Shown: in pieces, positions 25,720 through 34,344 of the stretch
How positions within the stretch are numbered: the stretch's first letter is position 1
Layout: each line of letters starts with the position of its first letter
Source of the DNA: Sphingobacterium sp.
GTDB lineage: Bacteria > Bacteroidota > Bacteroidia > Sphingobacteriales > Sphingobacteriaceae
Direction: 5' to 3'
NCBI GenBank assembly: GCA_022712315.1
Contig: JALAGS010000012.1
Span: 1-36,430, forward strand
Length of the DNA stretch: 36,430 nucleotides
Notes under the pieces: generated by a model
The model's database searches: none
Told to the model about the DNA's origin: nothing
What the model saw: only the letters and a program-made list of their open reading frames with translations
Program-made: the position numbers and the translations under genes

Positions 25720-28700
25720 ATGATAAGCAAACAATTGTTGAGCAGGGGCGTGGCCGTCGTGGTCATGACCAGCGTGACCTCTTTGGTCTGGGCACAATCC
25801 ATCACAGGATCGGTTGTTTCGGCTGATTCAGGCTTGCCAATCGTGGGAGCGAGTATTAGCGTTAAGAATCAGAAGATTTCAACAAGCAGTGATGATTCGG
25901 GCAAGTTTTCACTAAAGGCCAGCATAGGGACTATATTGACCATTACTTACGTGGGGTACAAAACGGAGGAAGTTAAAATTACCGGCCCCAATATGGTAAT
26001 CCGCCTGCAGCCACAAGCTTCCGATCTTGAGGAAGTGGTGGTCATTGGCTACGGTGTACAAAAGAAAAAATTGAATACAGGAGCCAATTTAAAGGTAGAG
26101 GGTGAAGAACTGCAGAAACGCAATCAGTTGAACCCACTGCAATCGCTCCAGGGACAAGCGCCGGGTGTATCCATTACATCGACTTCTGGACAGCCGGGAG
26201 CAGATATGAAAGTTGTCGTCCGTGGATTGGGAACCATCGGAAACTCCGGTCCTTTGTACGTCATTGATGGCGTCCCTGGAGGGGATATTTCGGTCCTGAA
26301 TGCGGCCGATATTCAATCTATCGACGTACTTAAAGACGCTGCTTCGGCCGCCATCTACGGTTCACAGGCTGCAAATGGGGTGATCCTGGTCACCACCAAA
26401 ATGGGTGCTGCGGGCAAAAATGTACTGTCGTTTGATGGCTATACGGGCATTCAGAATGTTTCGCGTAAAGCGAAATTGTTGGATGCAGATCAGTATAAGC
26501 TGATCATGAATGAACAGTCACTGAATTCGGGGGCGGCGATTATCGATTTTAACAGCATGGACGGTTTGGCCAATACCAATTGGATGGATTACATGTTCAA
26601 GGATAATGCAAAAATGGACAATTACAATGTTGCCCTGACCGGTGGTAATGAAAAATCCACCTACGCCTTATCGATGAACTATATTGGTCAGGAAGGAATT
26701 GTAGGCGGTAAAGACGTTTCCAATTACCAGCGTTATGGCTTCCGAACGAACTCGGAACATAAGCTTTTCGATAATTTTGTGAAAATAGGGCAGCATCTCA
26801 ACTTTAACTACATTAAAAATCGAGGCATCAGTGTCGGCAATCAGTACAGCAATACGTTGCGTGGTGCTTTTGCTACTTCGCCCTTGTCACCGGTGTATTC
26901 GGACAATGGCTTATACGGAAGTCCTTTCAATGACACATCGAACTCACCCTGGTACAATGGGGACAGCAACCCATATGGAGTGATGATGACTAATTCGAAT
27001 AACGCCAATGATGGTCAAAAATTACTGGCTGATGTATTTGCGGAGATCGAACCGATTAAAGGCTTAAAGGTCCGCTCACTACTTGGGTTCAACTATTATG
27101 CTTCGGAATACAGAAGTTTTACACCCTTATACCGATTCTCCATCTACACCTACAACCAAGATCATACAACGACCTCACAGAACATGAGCAAAGGTCATAC
27201 GTTGACTTGGACAAATACCGCTTCCTATGATTTTGATATTCACACGGATCATCGCTTTACGGCCATGATCGGTATGGAATCGCTACGTTACCAAGGAACT
27301 TACCTTTCGGGGTCCAACTGGAATCTGCTTTCCCAGTTCAACGATTTTGCACATGCTTATCTGGACAATACCACAGGCCAGGCACATCTGGATGAAAAAG
27401 GTAACGTCGTCGAAACGCGGACGGTGTCTGGAAAACCAGAGAACATTACCCGTAGGGTCTCGTACTTTGGGCGGCTGGGCTACAATTATAAGGAAAAGTA
27501 CCTTTTGAATGCTACATTGCGTGCAGATGGATCTTCTAAATTTTCACGCAGTAACCGCTGGGGATATTTCCCTTCGGTATCGGCGGGCTGGGTAATTTCT
27601 TCGGAAGAGTTTTTTAAAGAGCATTTATCGGCTGTAAACTTCTTTAAACTCCGTGCTTCATGGGGACAAGTGGGCAACCAGGATATCGCTGATTTTCAAT
27701 ACGCGGCACCCATCAGTACCTCAACAGGGATTACATCGTCCAATCCCGGAGCACATTATGTCTTTGGAACGAGCAACAATAATATCGCTGGGGCTTATCC
27801 GAGCCGCTTATCCAATCCGAATCTGACCTGGGAAACATCCGAACAGACCAATATTGGATTTGACGCGAAATTTGTGAACAGCCGTTTGGATGTCGTTGCC
27901 GATTTTTATGTCAAAAAGACGAAGAACTGGCTGGTTACGGCGCCTGTTTTGGCGACAACCGGAACGTTGCCACCTTTTATCAACGGCGGTGATGTGAAGA
28001 ATACGGGGGTGGAACTGGGACTAAATTGGGCGGACAAGATCAATGAAGTCAAATACCGTCTTGGGGTAAATGGTGCCTATAACAAAAATAAGGTTGGCCA
28101 GATACCTACCGAAGATGGTATTATCCACGGACAGACAGCTATGTTATATGATAATTCGGAAGAATTTTACCGTGCAGCAAACGGTATGCCCATTGGCTAC
28201 TTCTGGGGGTATAAAACGGACGGTCTCTTCCAGAACCAAGCCGAGATCGATGCTTGGAAAACAGCGGGGAAAGGTATCCTTCAGGCGGATGTAAAACCAG
28301 GCGATGTGAAATATGTAGACCAAAATAATGATGGTATTATCAATGCCTCGGATAAAACAAATCTGGGCGTGGGCATGCCTAATTTTACTTATGGATTTAA
28401 TATTGGACTGGATTATAAAGGATTTGATTTTTCAGTGAATGCCTACGGTTCCCTCGGTAACAAAATTGTACAGTCTTACCGCAATCATGCCAATAAACAG
28501 GCAAACTATACCACAAGAATATTAGACCGATGGACGGGAGAGGGTACTTCCAGTACGATCCCTCGCGTGACGGAAACCAATGTCAACTGGCAGTTTTCAG
28601 ACCTTTATATTCAGGATGGAGACTTTCTTCGGATCAGCAATGTGACCCTAGGTTATGATCTATCGAAGCTGATCAAATGGAAGTACGCCAATCAGATCCG

Positions 28701-28857
28701 TTTCTATGTACAAGGGCAAAATCTGTTCACCTTCACTAAATATGATGGGATGGATCCTGAGATCGGTTATGGAACCGATGGTTGGGTGTCGGGTATCGAC
28801 CTCGGTTACTATCCAAGACCAAGGACCGTATTATTTGGGCTAAATGTTAAATTCTAA
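25720..28857 (+). CDS. SusC/RagA family TonB-dependent outer-membrane transporter
   Basis: This 1045-residue protein has a signal peptide (cut near LVWAQ, residue 26), a carboxypeptidase-regulatory-like domain (about 27-100, SITGSVVSADSGLPIVGASI), and the SusC-typical segment EEVVVIGYG near 107. The plug domain follows with LQGQAPGVSI, VRGLGTIGNSGPLYVIDGVP and ASAAIYGSQAANGVILVTTK, then a 22-strand-type barrel ending in the terminal aromatic F of VKF. No STN domain is present, so anti-sigma signalling is not expected. With SusD it would import an oligosaccharide across the outer membrane, powered by TonB. It lies 12 bases before susD. Confidence 0.97.
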   Translation: MISKQLLSRGVAVVVMTSVTSLVWAQSITGSVVSADSGLPIVGASISVKNQKISTSSDDSGKFSLKASIGTILTITYVGYKTEEVKITGPNMVIRLQPQASDLEEVVVIGYGVQKKKLNTGANLKVEGEELQKRNQLNPLQSLQGQAPGVSITSTSGQPGADMKVVVRGLGTIGNSGPLYVIDGVPGGDISVLNAADIQSIDVLKDAASAAIYGSQAANGVILVTTKMGAAGKNVLSFDGYTGIQNVSRKAKLLDADQYKLIMNEQSLNSGAAIIDFNSMDGLANTNWMDYMFKDNAKMDNYNVALTGGNEKSTYALSMNYIGQEGIVGGKDVSNYQRYGFRTNSEHKLFDNFVKIGQHLNFNYIKNRGISVGNQYSNTLRGAFATSPLSPVYSDNGLYGSPFNDTSNSPWYNGDSNPYGVMMTNSNNANDGQKLLADVFAEIEPIKGLKVRSLLGFNYYASEYRSFTPLYRFSIYTYNQDHTTTSQNMSKGHTLTWTNTASYDFDIHTDHRFTAMIGMESLRYQGTYLSGSNWNLLSQFNDFAHAYLDNTTGQAHLDEKGNVVETRTVSGKPENITRRVSYFGRLGYNYKEKYLLNATLRADGSSKFSRSNRWGYFPSVSAGWVISSEEFFKEHLSAVNFFKLRASWGQVGNQDIADFQYAAPISTSTGITSSNPGAHYVFGTSNNNIAGAYPSRLSNPNLTWETSEQTNIGFDAKFVNSRLDVVADFYVKKTKNWLVTAPVLATTGTLPPFINGGDVKNTGVELGLNWADKINEVKYRLGVNGAYNKNKVGQIPTEDGIIHGQTAMLYDNSEEFYRAANGMPIGYFWGYKTDGLFQNQAEIDAWKTAGKGILQADVKPGDVKYVDQNNDGIINASDKTNLGVGMPNFTYGFNIGLDYKGFDFSVNAYGSLGNKIVQSYRNHANKQANYTTRILDRWTGEGTSSTIPRVTETNVNWQFSDLYIQDGDFLRISNVTLGYDLSKLIKWKYANQIRFYVQGQNLFTFTKYDGMDPEIGYGTDGWVSGIDLGYYPRPRTVLFGLNVKF

Positions 28858-28869
28858 ACACAAGAAATC

Positions 28870-30498
28870 ATGAAAAAAACGAGCTATATCTATCATTCTA
28901 TGTTATTTGGATCCTTAATCTTAGGGTCATGTTCATCTAGTTTTTTGGATGTCGAACCGATGACAAGCGTTTTGGAGAGCAATTTTTATAAAACGGTAGC
29001 CGATGCTGACATGGCTTTGGTCGGTTGTTACGATGGTTATCAACGGACTACTTCCAATGGCAGTCAGGCATTCTATATCACTGCAGAAGTAGCGAGCGAC
29101 AATTGTTTTGGTGGAACGGGTACTACCGATGGTCGCGGCTTTCAGGCAATCGACCGTTTTGATATTGCACAATCTCAATCGGACAACAATATCTTTGACG
29201 GCACCTGGTCGGATTACTATGCTGGAATTTTTAGGTGTAATACGCTGTTGGGAAAATTGGACGGCACTGATTTTTCGGGCAATACAACTGCACGGGCACG
29301 CATTGAAGGGGAAACGAAATTCCTGCGGGCCACCATGTATTTTGATCTCGTCCGCCTATTCGAAAACATACCTTTGCTCACCAGCCCAACCAATGAGAAT
29401 ATCCCGCAGTCGGATCCAAAAGCTATTTATCAGCTGATTGTTTCTGACCTTAAATTTGCGGCCACCAATATTCCTGAAACAGCTTACCCCAAGTCGGCTG
29501 CCGCAACCAATGATGGCCGGGCAACTGCGTTTGCAGCTAAAGCGCTATTAGCCCGTGTTTATCTATTTTATTCGGGCTATTATGGAAAGGAAGATATCGG
29601 TATCTCCAAAGCCGAAGCCCTGGCTGGACTGGAAGAGGTTATTAGCAGTGGTCAGTATGCACTGGTGGCCGATTTCAAAAATCTGTGGCCGGCAGCGAGT
29701 TATATTCCGAATGCAAGCAATAATACGCTAGACATCTCCAAATATGCCGGTAAGGGAAATGTTGAGGTGGTATTTGCACAGAAATTCAATAATACATCGA
29801 ATTATAGTGGATATGTCGATGGCAACCGCTGGGTGGTCTTCCTGGGCTTACGCGGTAAAAATTGGTCTCCGTATGGTCAGGGATGGGGTGCATGTACGGT
29901 AAGCAAAAAATTCTTCAATGAGTTTGATAACACGGATACACGCAAGGTTGCCTCAATTATTGATATCGATGGCGAGAAGATCACGGGATTTGACCTGAAA
30001 GATCAGCGTGAGTATACAGGTTACACCATAAAAAAATACGCCCCTACAGCGTTGCCGGATGGTACCACGAATACAGGTGGAGATAAGGATATGCAACTGT
30101 CTCAAGACCAGGATTACTTTGTTATCCGTTACGCTGATGTCTTGCTGATGGCGGCAGAGCTCGGTTCCGCAAATGCACAGAAATACTTTGACGAAGTACG
30201 GAAAAGAGCGTATAAGGCCAATTTTGTATCGTTAGCAGTTTCAAAAAATAATATTCTGAAGGAAAGAAAATTTGAATTTGCGTTTGAAGGTATCCGTTAT
30301 TGGGATGTATTGCGGCAGGGGCTAAATAATGCGGCTGCTACACTTGAAACAACAGAAGATGTGCTTAGCGGTTCGGTGCCGGAGAAGGTTATCGTGACTA
30401 AGGAGCGTTTTTTGACGACGAAAGGATTTATGCAGATTCCAAACAAACAGATTACTTTATCTAATGGTGTATTGAAACAAAATGCCGGCTGGAACTAG
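28870..30498 (+). CDS. SusD/RagB family surface lipoprotein
   Basis: This 542-residue lipoprotein has the signal LILGSC with Cys21 as anchor, then the SusD opening SSSFLDVEPMTS. Family features include FLRATMYFDLVRLFENIPL, ATAFAAKALLARVYLFYSGYY (TPR helices), YFVIRYADVLLMAAE and the late KERKFEFAFEGIRYWDVLR. SusD forms the lid over the SusC barrel and binds the glycan at the cell surface. The gene follows susC by 12 bases and precedes a third lipoprotein by 50 bases; all read the same way, so one operon is likely. Confidence 0.97.
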   Translation: MKKTSYIYHSMLFGSLILGSCSSSFLDVEPMTSVLESNFYKTVADADMALVGCYDGYQRTTSNGSQAFYITAEVASDNCFGGTGTTDGRGFQAIDRFDIAQSQSDNNIFDGTWSDYYAGIFRCNTLLGKLDGTDFSGNTTARARIEGETKFLRATMYFDLVRLFENIPLLTSPTNENIPQSDPKAIYQLIVSDLKFAATNIPETAYPKSAAATNDGRATAFAAKALLARVYLFYSGYYGKEDIGISKAEALAGLEEVISSGQYALVADFKNLWPAASYIPNASNNTLDISKYAGKGNVEVVFAQKFNNTSNYSGYVDGNRWVVFLGLRGKNWSPYGQGWGACTVSKKFFNEFDNTDTRKVASIIDIDGEKITGFDLKDQREYTGYTIKKYAPTALPDGTTNTGGDKDMQLSQDQDYFVIRYADVLLMAAELGSANAQKYFDEVRKRAYKANFVSLAVSKNNILKERKFEFAFEGIRYWDVLRQGLNNAAATLETTEDVLSGSVPEKVIVTKERFLTTKGFMQIPNKQITLSNGVLKQNAGWN

Positions 30499-30548
30499 AC
30501 AAAAGCATAAGTAGAACTTGCTATCCGTTGAATTATAACTAGACAAAA

Positions 30549-31484
30549 ATGAAAAAGATATTCACATATATCATCTGCTTCTTTGTAGCGATGGTACTCT
30601 TTGGAGCCTGTTCTCCAGAGAAGTATACACTGGGGGACATCGATGTCACATCGGCACAGTTGGAGAAGGGAAAAGCCTTTACCATTGAACATGACGCCAA
30701 TAATCCCAATATTGTGTATTTAACGAGCCTAATGGATTCCAAATACACCGCATTATGGGAGCATCCACAGGGACGGAGCCAGGAAAAAAAGGTGACTTTG
30801 AAAATGCCTTTCCCTGGTGAGTATACGGTTAAATTTGGTGTCGAGACCCGTGGTGGCATTATCTACGGCGAGCCCGTGACATTTAAAATCGATCAGATGT
30901 ATGCCGAATTTATTAGTGACGAAACCTGGACCTTATTGACTGGCGGGGCCGGGGAGGAGAAAACCTGGTACCTCGATCTAGATGCTGACGGTATCTCCCG
31001 TTACTTTAAAGGTCCGTTATATTTTTACGGCACCGGTGACTGGTGGGGAAGCGTCAACAAAACAGCTGCGCCCCTAAACAGCGATAGCTGGAGCTGGGAA
31101 CCCGATTGGAAAGGCAATAGCTGGCTGATGCCGGCAGGTAATTATGGGAGTATGACTTTTGACCTGAAAGGTGGCGCAAACATCAATGTTAACCACGCCA
31201 TGCTGGGCAAAGTTCAGAAGGGGACTTTTAATATTGATACGCAAAAGAAAACCATCCGTATGACGGGGGCTTCGCCTTTACATGGAAAACCACAAGATGG
31301 GATCGTCGTCGACTGGGGCGATGTCCGTATTATGTCGTTGACCGAGAATACCATGCAATTAGCCGTATTGCGAGATCCCGTGCTTTCGAATGATGGAGCG
31401 GCCATGTTGACCTTTAATTTTATCAGTAAGGCCTACAAAGAGAGTTTGACCCAAGATACGTCTGATACTCAAAAGACCAAATAA
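30549..31484 (+). CDS. Lipoprotein with PKD-like domain, candidate surface glycan-binding protein
   Basis: This 311-residue lipoprotein (lipobox LFGAC, Cys18) occupies the position after susD where SusE/SusF-like or SGBP-B proteins usually occur. An N-terminal PKD-like Ig domain (about 28-118, with FPGEYTVKFGVETRGG) is followed by a C-terminal, tryptophan-rich domain (WYLDLDADG, GDWWGSV, SWSWEPDW), the aromatic residues of which could form a glycan platform. There is no catalytic motif. It ends four bases before the GH2 start, suggesting translational coupling. The binding role is inferred from position and composition. Confidence 0.8.
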   Translation: MKKIFTYIICFFVAMVLFGACSPEKYTLGDIDVTSAQLEKGKAFTIEHDANNPNIVYLTSLMDSKYTALWEHPQGRSQEKKVTLKMPFPGEYTVKFGVETRGGIIYGEPVTFKIDQMYAEFISDETWTLLTGGAGEEKTWYLDLDADGISRYFKGPLYFYGTGDWWGSVNKTAAPLNSDSWSWEPDWKGNSWLMPAGNYGSMTFDLKGGANINVNHAMLGKVQKGTFNIDTQKKTIRMTGASPLHGKPQDGIVVDWGDVRIMSLTENTMQLAVLRDPVLSNDGAAMLTFNFISKAYKESLTQDTSDTQKTK

Positions 31485-31488
31485 ATGT

Positions 31489-33930
31489 ATGTTGAAGCAA
31501 TTATTTGATATAGGGTATAGCCGAATAGGTATACTGTTACTATTATTGACACTCACGGGCTCCGTAAGTGGACAGTCCAGAAAGGTTATCGATTTTAATA
31601 GAGACTGGTGGTTTAAACTGGACAGCAACCAGCAATATAGCGATGGGCGAAAAGGAGAAGGCTGGCGAAAGCTCGATCTACCGCACGACTGGAGCATCGA
31701 AATGCCATTTAGAGAAAACAGCCCCGCAGGTAGCGGGGCTGCTTATCTCGATGGTGGCGTAGGCTGGTATCAAAAATCTTTTAAGTTGGCTAAGACTGAG
31801 CGAAACCAACGGATATTTGTCGCATTTGAAGGTGTATACGAAAACAGCGAAGTCTGGATCAATGGGCATTTCTTGGGGAAAAGACCCAATGGTTATATCG
31901 GATTCGAATATGAACTGTCTCATGAGCTATACTGGGATGGTCGGGACAACCTGCTCTCCGTCAAAGTAAATAATAAGAATCAGCCCAACTCGCGTTTCTA
32001 TTCTGGTTCGGGGATTTATCGGGATGTTAAATTAATCAGCCGAAATCCAATCAGCATAGGTACCAACAGTACCTTCGTAAGGGCTGGACAGCTTAGTGAG
32101 AAACGTGCAGTAGTAGAGCTGTCGCTGGCAATTGAGCATAGCCGTAAAGAATCAAAAAAGATAACGCTGTTGACAGAAGTCCTTTCAGCTAAAGGTGTTA
32201 TTGTCGCAAGTAAACGTACCACTTTGAATGCTGTCAAAGCAGGTCTACATCCCATCGGTGAGCAGATAGTCCTCGAAAATCCTGTCTTATGGGATATTGA
32301 AACCCCGTATCAATATACAGCAAAAATGCAGCTCATTGTGGATGGTCAGGTGGTGGATGAACAGCGTACCAAATTTGGCTTACGCAATTTCAGATTCGAT
32401 GAGCAAGAGGGTTTTATACTCAATGGGCGACAGCTTAAAATCCGGGGGGTCTGTTTACATAGTGATCTTGGCGCACTAGGCATGGCATTCAATCGGTCTG
32501 CAGCATTACGTCAGCTCCGCATAATGAAAGCAATGGGAGTGAACGGGATACGCACATCGCACAATCCTGCGGCTCCAGCATTTTTGGACCTTTGCGATAG
32601 TTTAGGCTTTGTTGTGATGAGTGAAACATTTGATGTCTGGAAAGGTCATAAAAACCCCTATGACTATCATTTATACTGGGACCAATGGTACAAGCGGGAC
32701 TTCGTGGATCATGTCAAACGTGACCGGAATCATCCGTCGCTGTTTATCTGGTGCCTGGGCAATGAAGCACAGGAGCAGTGGCATTCCAAAGCTGACGGCA
32801 CAGCTATTCCGATATCACTGGCGGCGATTGTCGATAGCCTGGATGGTACACGTCCAACCACTATTGCCAATAATGAGCTCTCCAAAGCCAATCCCGTACT
32901 GATGAGTGCGGTGGTAGATTTAGTTGGCTACAATTACAACCATAAGAAATGGGCAAGCTTCCCACAGGATCATCCCGGGAAAAAGTTTATCGTAACGGAA
33001 AGCACCTCGGCGTTGGAAAGCCGTGGAAAATATGATTTGGTTCCGTACGACTCTATTCGTATGTGGCCCGAGAGATGGGATATTCCTTTTGATGGGGGCA
33101 ATAAGGACAGGAGCATATCGGCTTACGACAATGTATTCACGCCTTGGGGATCAAACCATCAGACAAGCTTGCGGTTAATGGAAAGATACAGCCATATTGC
33201 AGGCATGTATGTTTGGACGGGTTTTGATTATCTCGGTGAACCAACACCATACACTTGGCCGGCGCGAAGTTCGTACTTTGGCATTGTGGATCTAGCTGGA
33301 TTTCCGAAGGATGTCTACTATCTGTATCAAAGCGTATGGACGGAAAAGCCGGTCTTACATGTATTGCCACATTGGAACTGGAAAAAAGGTGAGCAGGTAG
33401 ACATCGTGGTGTATTTTAATCAGGCCGACCGGGTGGAGCTTTATCTAAACGGCAGAAAGATCGGGGAACAGTCCAAAGACCCAGAGCGGTACGACCTTGT
33501 ATTTAAAGGTGTGGAATTTGAACCCGGGAAGATTGAGGTAATTTCGTATCAGGGAACAAAGAAGATGCTAAGTAAAACAATCCATACGGCATCGAAAGCA
33601 TACCGCATACAATTATCATCGGAAAATGCCACTTTCAATACGGCAAACAAAGACCTTTGCTTTGTACATGCTTATGTGGTAGACGAGTTTGGTACGATCG
33701 TCCCCAATGCGGCTGATAGAATCGAATTTGAGGTGGAGGGAAATGGTGCTAAAATTGTGGCGACAGACAATGGTAATACAACTGATCTGACCAGTTTCCA
33801 ATCAGCGTCACGTCAAGCATTTCATGGCAAAGCACTGGCGATTGTCAAAAGTGAAAATAAAGGGTCAATTGTCGTTAGAGCGAACAGCAAGGGACTTATT
33901 TCAGGAGAAGTTCAAATTGAGGCCAAGTAG
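31489..33930 (+). CDS. GH2 family glycoside hydrolase, probable beta-galactosidase
   Basis: This 813-residue enzyme has a signal peptide (cut near VSGQ, residue 29) and no lipobox, so it is periplasmic. The sugar-binding domain (LPHDWSIE, GGVGWYQKSF, VYENSEVWING), the Ig-like domain and the TIM barrel (IRGVCLHSDLG, GIRTSHNPAAP) are in normal order. Acid/base E426 is in WCLGNEAQE and nucleophile E504 in FIVTESTS. C-terminal DUF4982-type and GH2_C5-type Ig domains end the protein. This layout matches Bacteroidota beta-galactosidases, including that of the B. ovatus xyloglucan locus; beta-glucuronidase is less likely. It is the last gene of the operon. Confidence 0.93.
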   Translation: MLKQLFDIGYSRIGILLLLLTLTGSVSGQSRKVIDFNRDWWFKLDSNQQYSDGRKGEGWRKLDLPHDWSIEMPFRENSPAGSGAAYLDGGVGWYQKSFKLAKTERNQRIFVAFEGVYENSEVWINGHFLGKRPNGYIGFEYELSHELYWDGRDNLLSVKVNNKNQPNSRFYSGSGIYRDVKLISRNPISIGTNSTFVRAGQLSEKRAVVELSLAIEHSRKESKKITLLTEVLSAKGVIVASKRTTLNAVKAGLHPIGEQIVLENPVLWDIETPYQYTAKMQLIVDGQVVDEQRTKFGLRNFRFDEQEGFILNGRQLKIRGVCLHSDLGALGMAFNRSAALRQLRIMKAMGVNGIRTSHNPAAPAFLDLCDSLGFVVMSETFDVWKGHKNPYDYHLYWDQWYKRDFVDHVKRDRNHPSLFIWCLGNEAQEQWHSKADGTAIPISLAAIVDSLDGTRPTTIANNELSKANPVLMSAVVDLVGYNYNHKKWASFPQDHPGKKFIVTESTSALESRGKYDLVPYDSIRMWPERWDIPFDGGNKDRSISAYDNVFTPWGSNHQTSLRLMERYSHIAGMYVWTGFDYLGEPTPYTWPARSSYFGIVDLAGFPKDVYYLYQSVWTEKPVLHVLPHWNWKKGEQVDIVVYFNQADRVELYLNGRKIGEQSKDPERYDLVFKGVEFEPGKIEVISYQGTKKMLSKTIHTASKAYRIQLSSENATFNTANKDLCFVHAYVVDEFGTIVPNAADRIEFEVEGNGAKIVATDNGNTTDLTSFQSASRQAFHGKALAIVKSENKGSIVVRANSKGLISGEVQIEAK

Positions 33931-34089
33931 GGAGTCTTTAACCGGATTGGATGGCAAATGGGATGAAAGCGGTGTTTCGATTCAATCGCCCGATGTAAGG
34001 GGCTAAATGAATTTTCCTATTTTGCTACCCTGACGATTCACGGGTGTTTATTGGATCTTTTATATGGTGCTGTTTATTACCTAAAACAA

Positions 34090-34123
34090 AAAAACGCTTT
34101 CTGATTTCTCAGAAAGCGTTTTT
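34090..34123 (-). terminator. Strong terminator of the tRNA-Ser gene
   Basis: A perfect 15-bp stem (34090-34104 with 34109-34123) has a 4-base loop. On the minus strand it is followed by a long T-tract, directly after the tRNA. A shorter T-run on the plus strand lets it also end transcription from the GH2 operon. Confidence 0.9.
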
Positions 34124-34127
34124 GTCT

Positions 34128-34217
34128 TGGCGGAAGAGGCGGGATTCGAACCCGCGGTACCGTTTCCAGTACGACAGTTTAGCAAACTGTTCCTTTCGGC
34201 CACTCAGGCACCCTTCC
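34128..34217 (-). tRNA. tRNA-Ser, anticodon GCU
   Basis: On the minus strand a full type-II cloverleaf is seen. The acceptor GGAAGGG pairs with CTCTTCC, with one G-U pair. The anticodon stem ACAGT/ACTGT encloses TTGCTAA, with GCT at 34181-34183. The extra arm is long, with GTAC/GTAC pairing, and the T-arm is GCGGG-TTCGAAT-CCCGC. The discriminator G and CCA tail are encoded. It reads AGC and AGU serine codons. Confidence 0.97.
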
Positions 34218-34231
34218 TCGTTTTGACATTG

Positions 34232-34262
34232 CAAACATAAGGCAATTATTTGATTCTGCAAA
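34232..34262 (-). promoter_or_regulatory. Promoter of tRNA-Ser, Bacteroidota type
   Basis: On the minus strand, TTTG (34259-34262) and TATGTTTG (34232-34239) are separated by exactly 19 bases, matching the -33 TTTG / -7 TAnnTTTG consensus. The box lies 14 bases before the tRNA 5' end. Confidence 0.75.
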
Positions 34263-34344
34263 GTCTAAATAATAAAAAAAATGCAAAAAAAATGTAACGT
34301 TGCAATAAGCGTTTGAAATTCAATTTGTTGTTTGACAATTAAAA

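Noticed and set aside
33824..34006. 60-codon frame overlapping the GH2 end
   Set aside because: Overlaps the GH2 C-terminus in another frame, with no homology or start signal.
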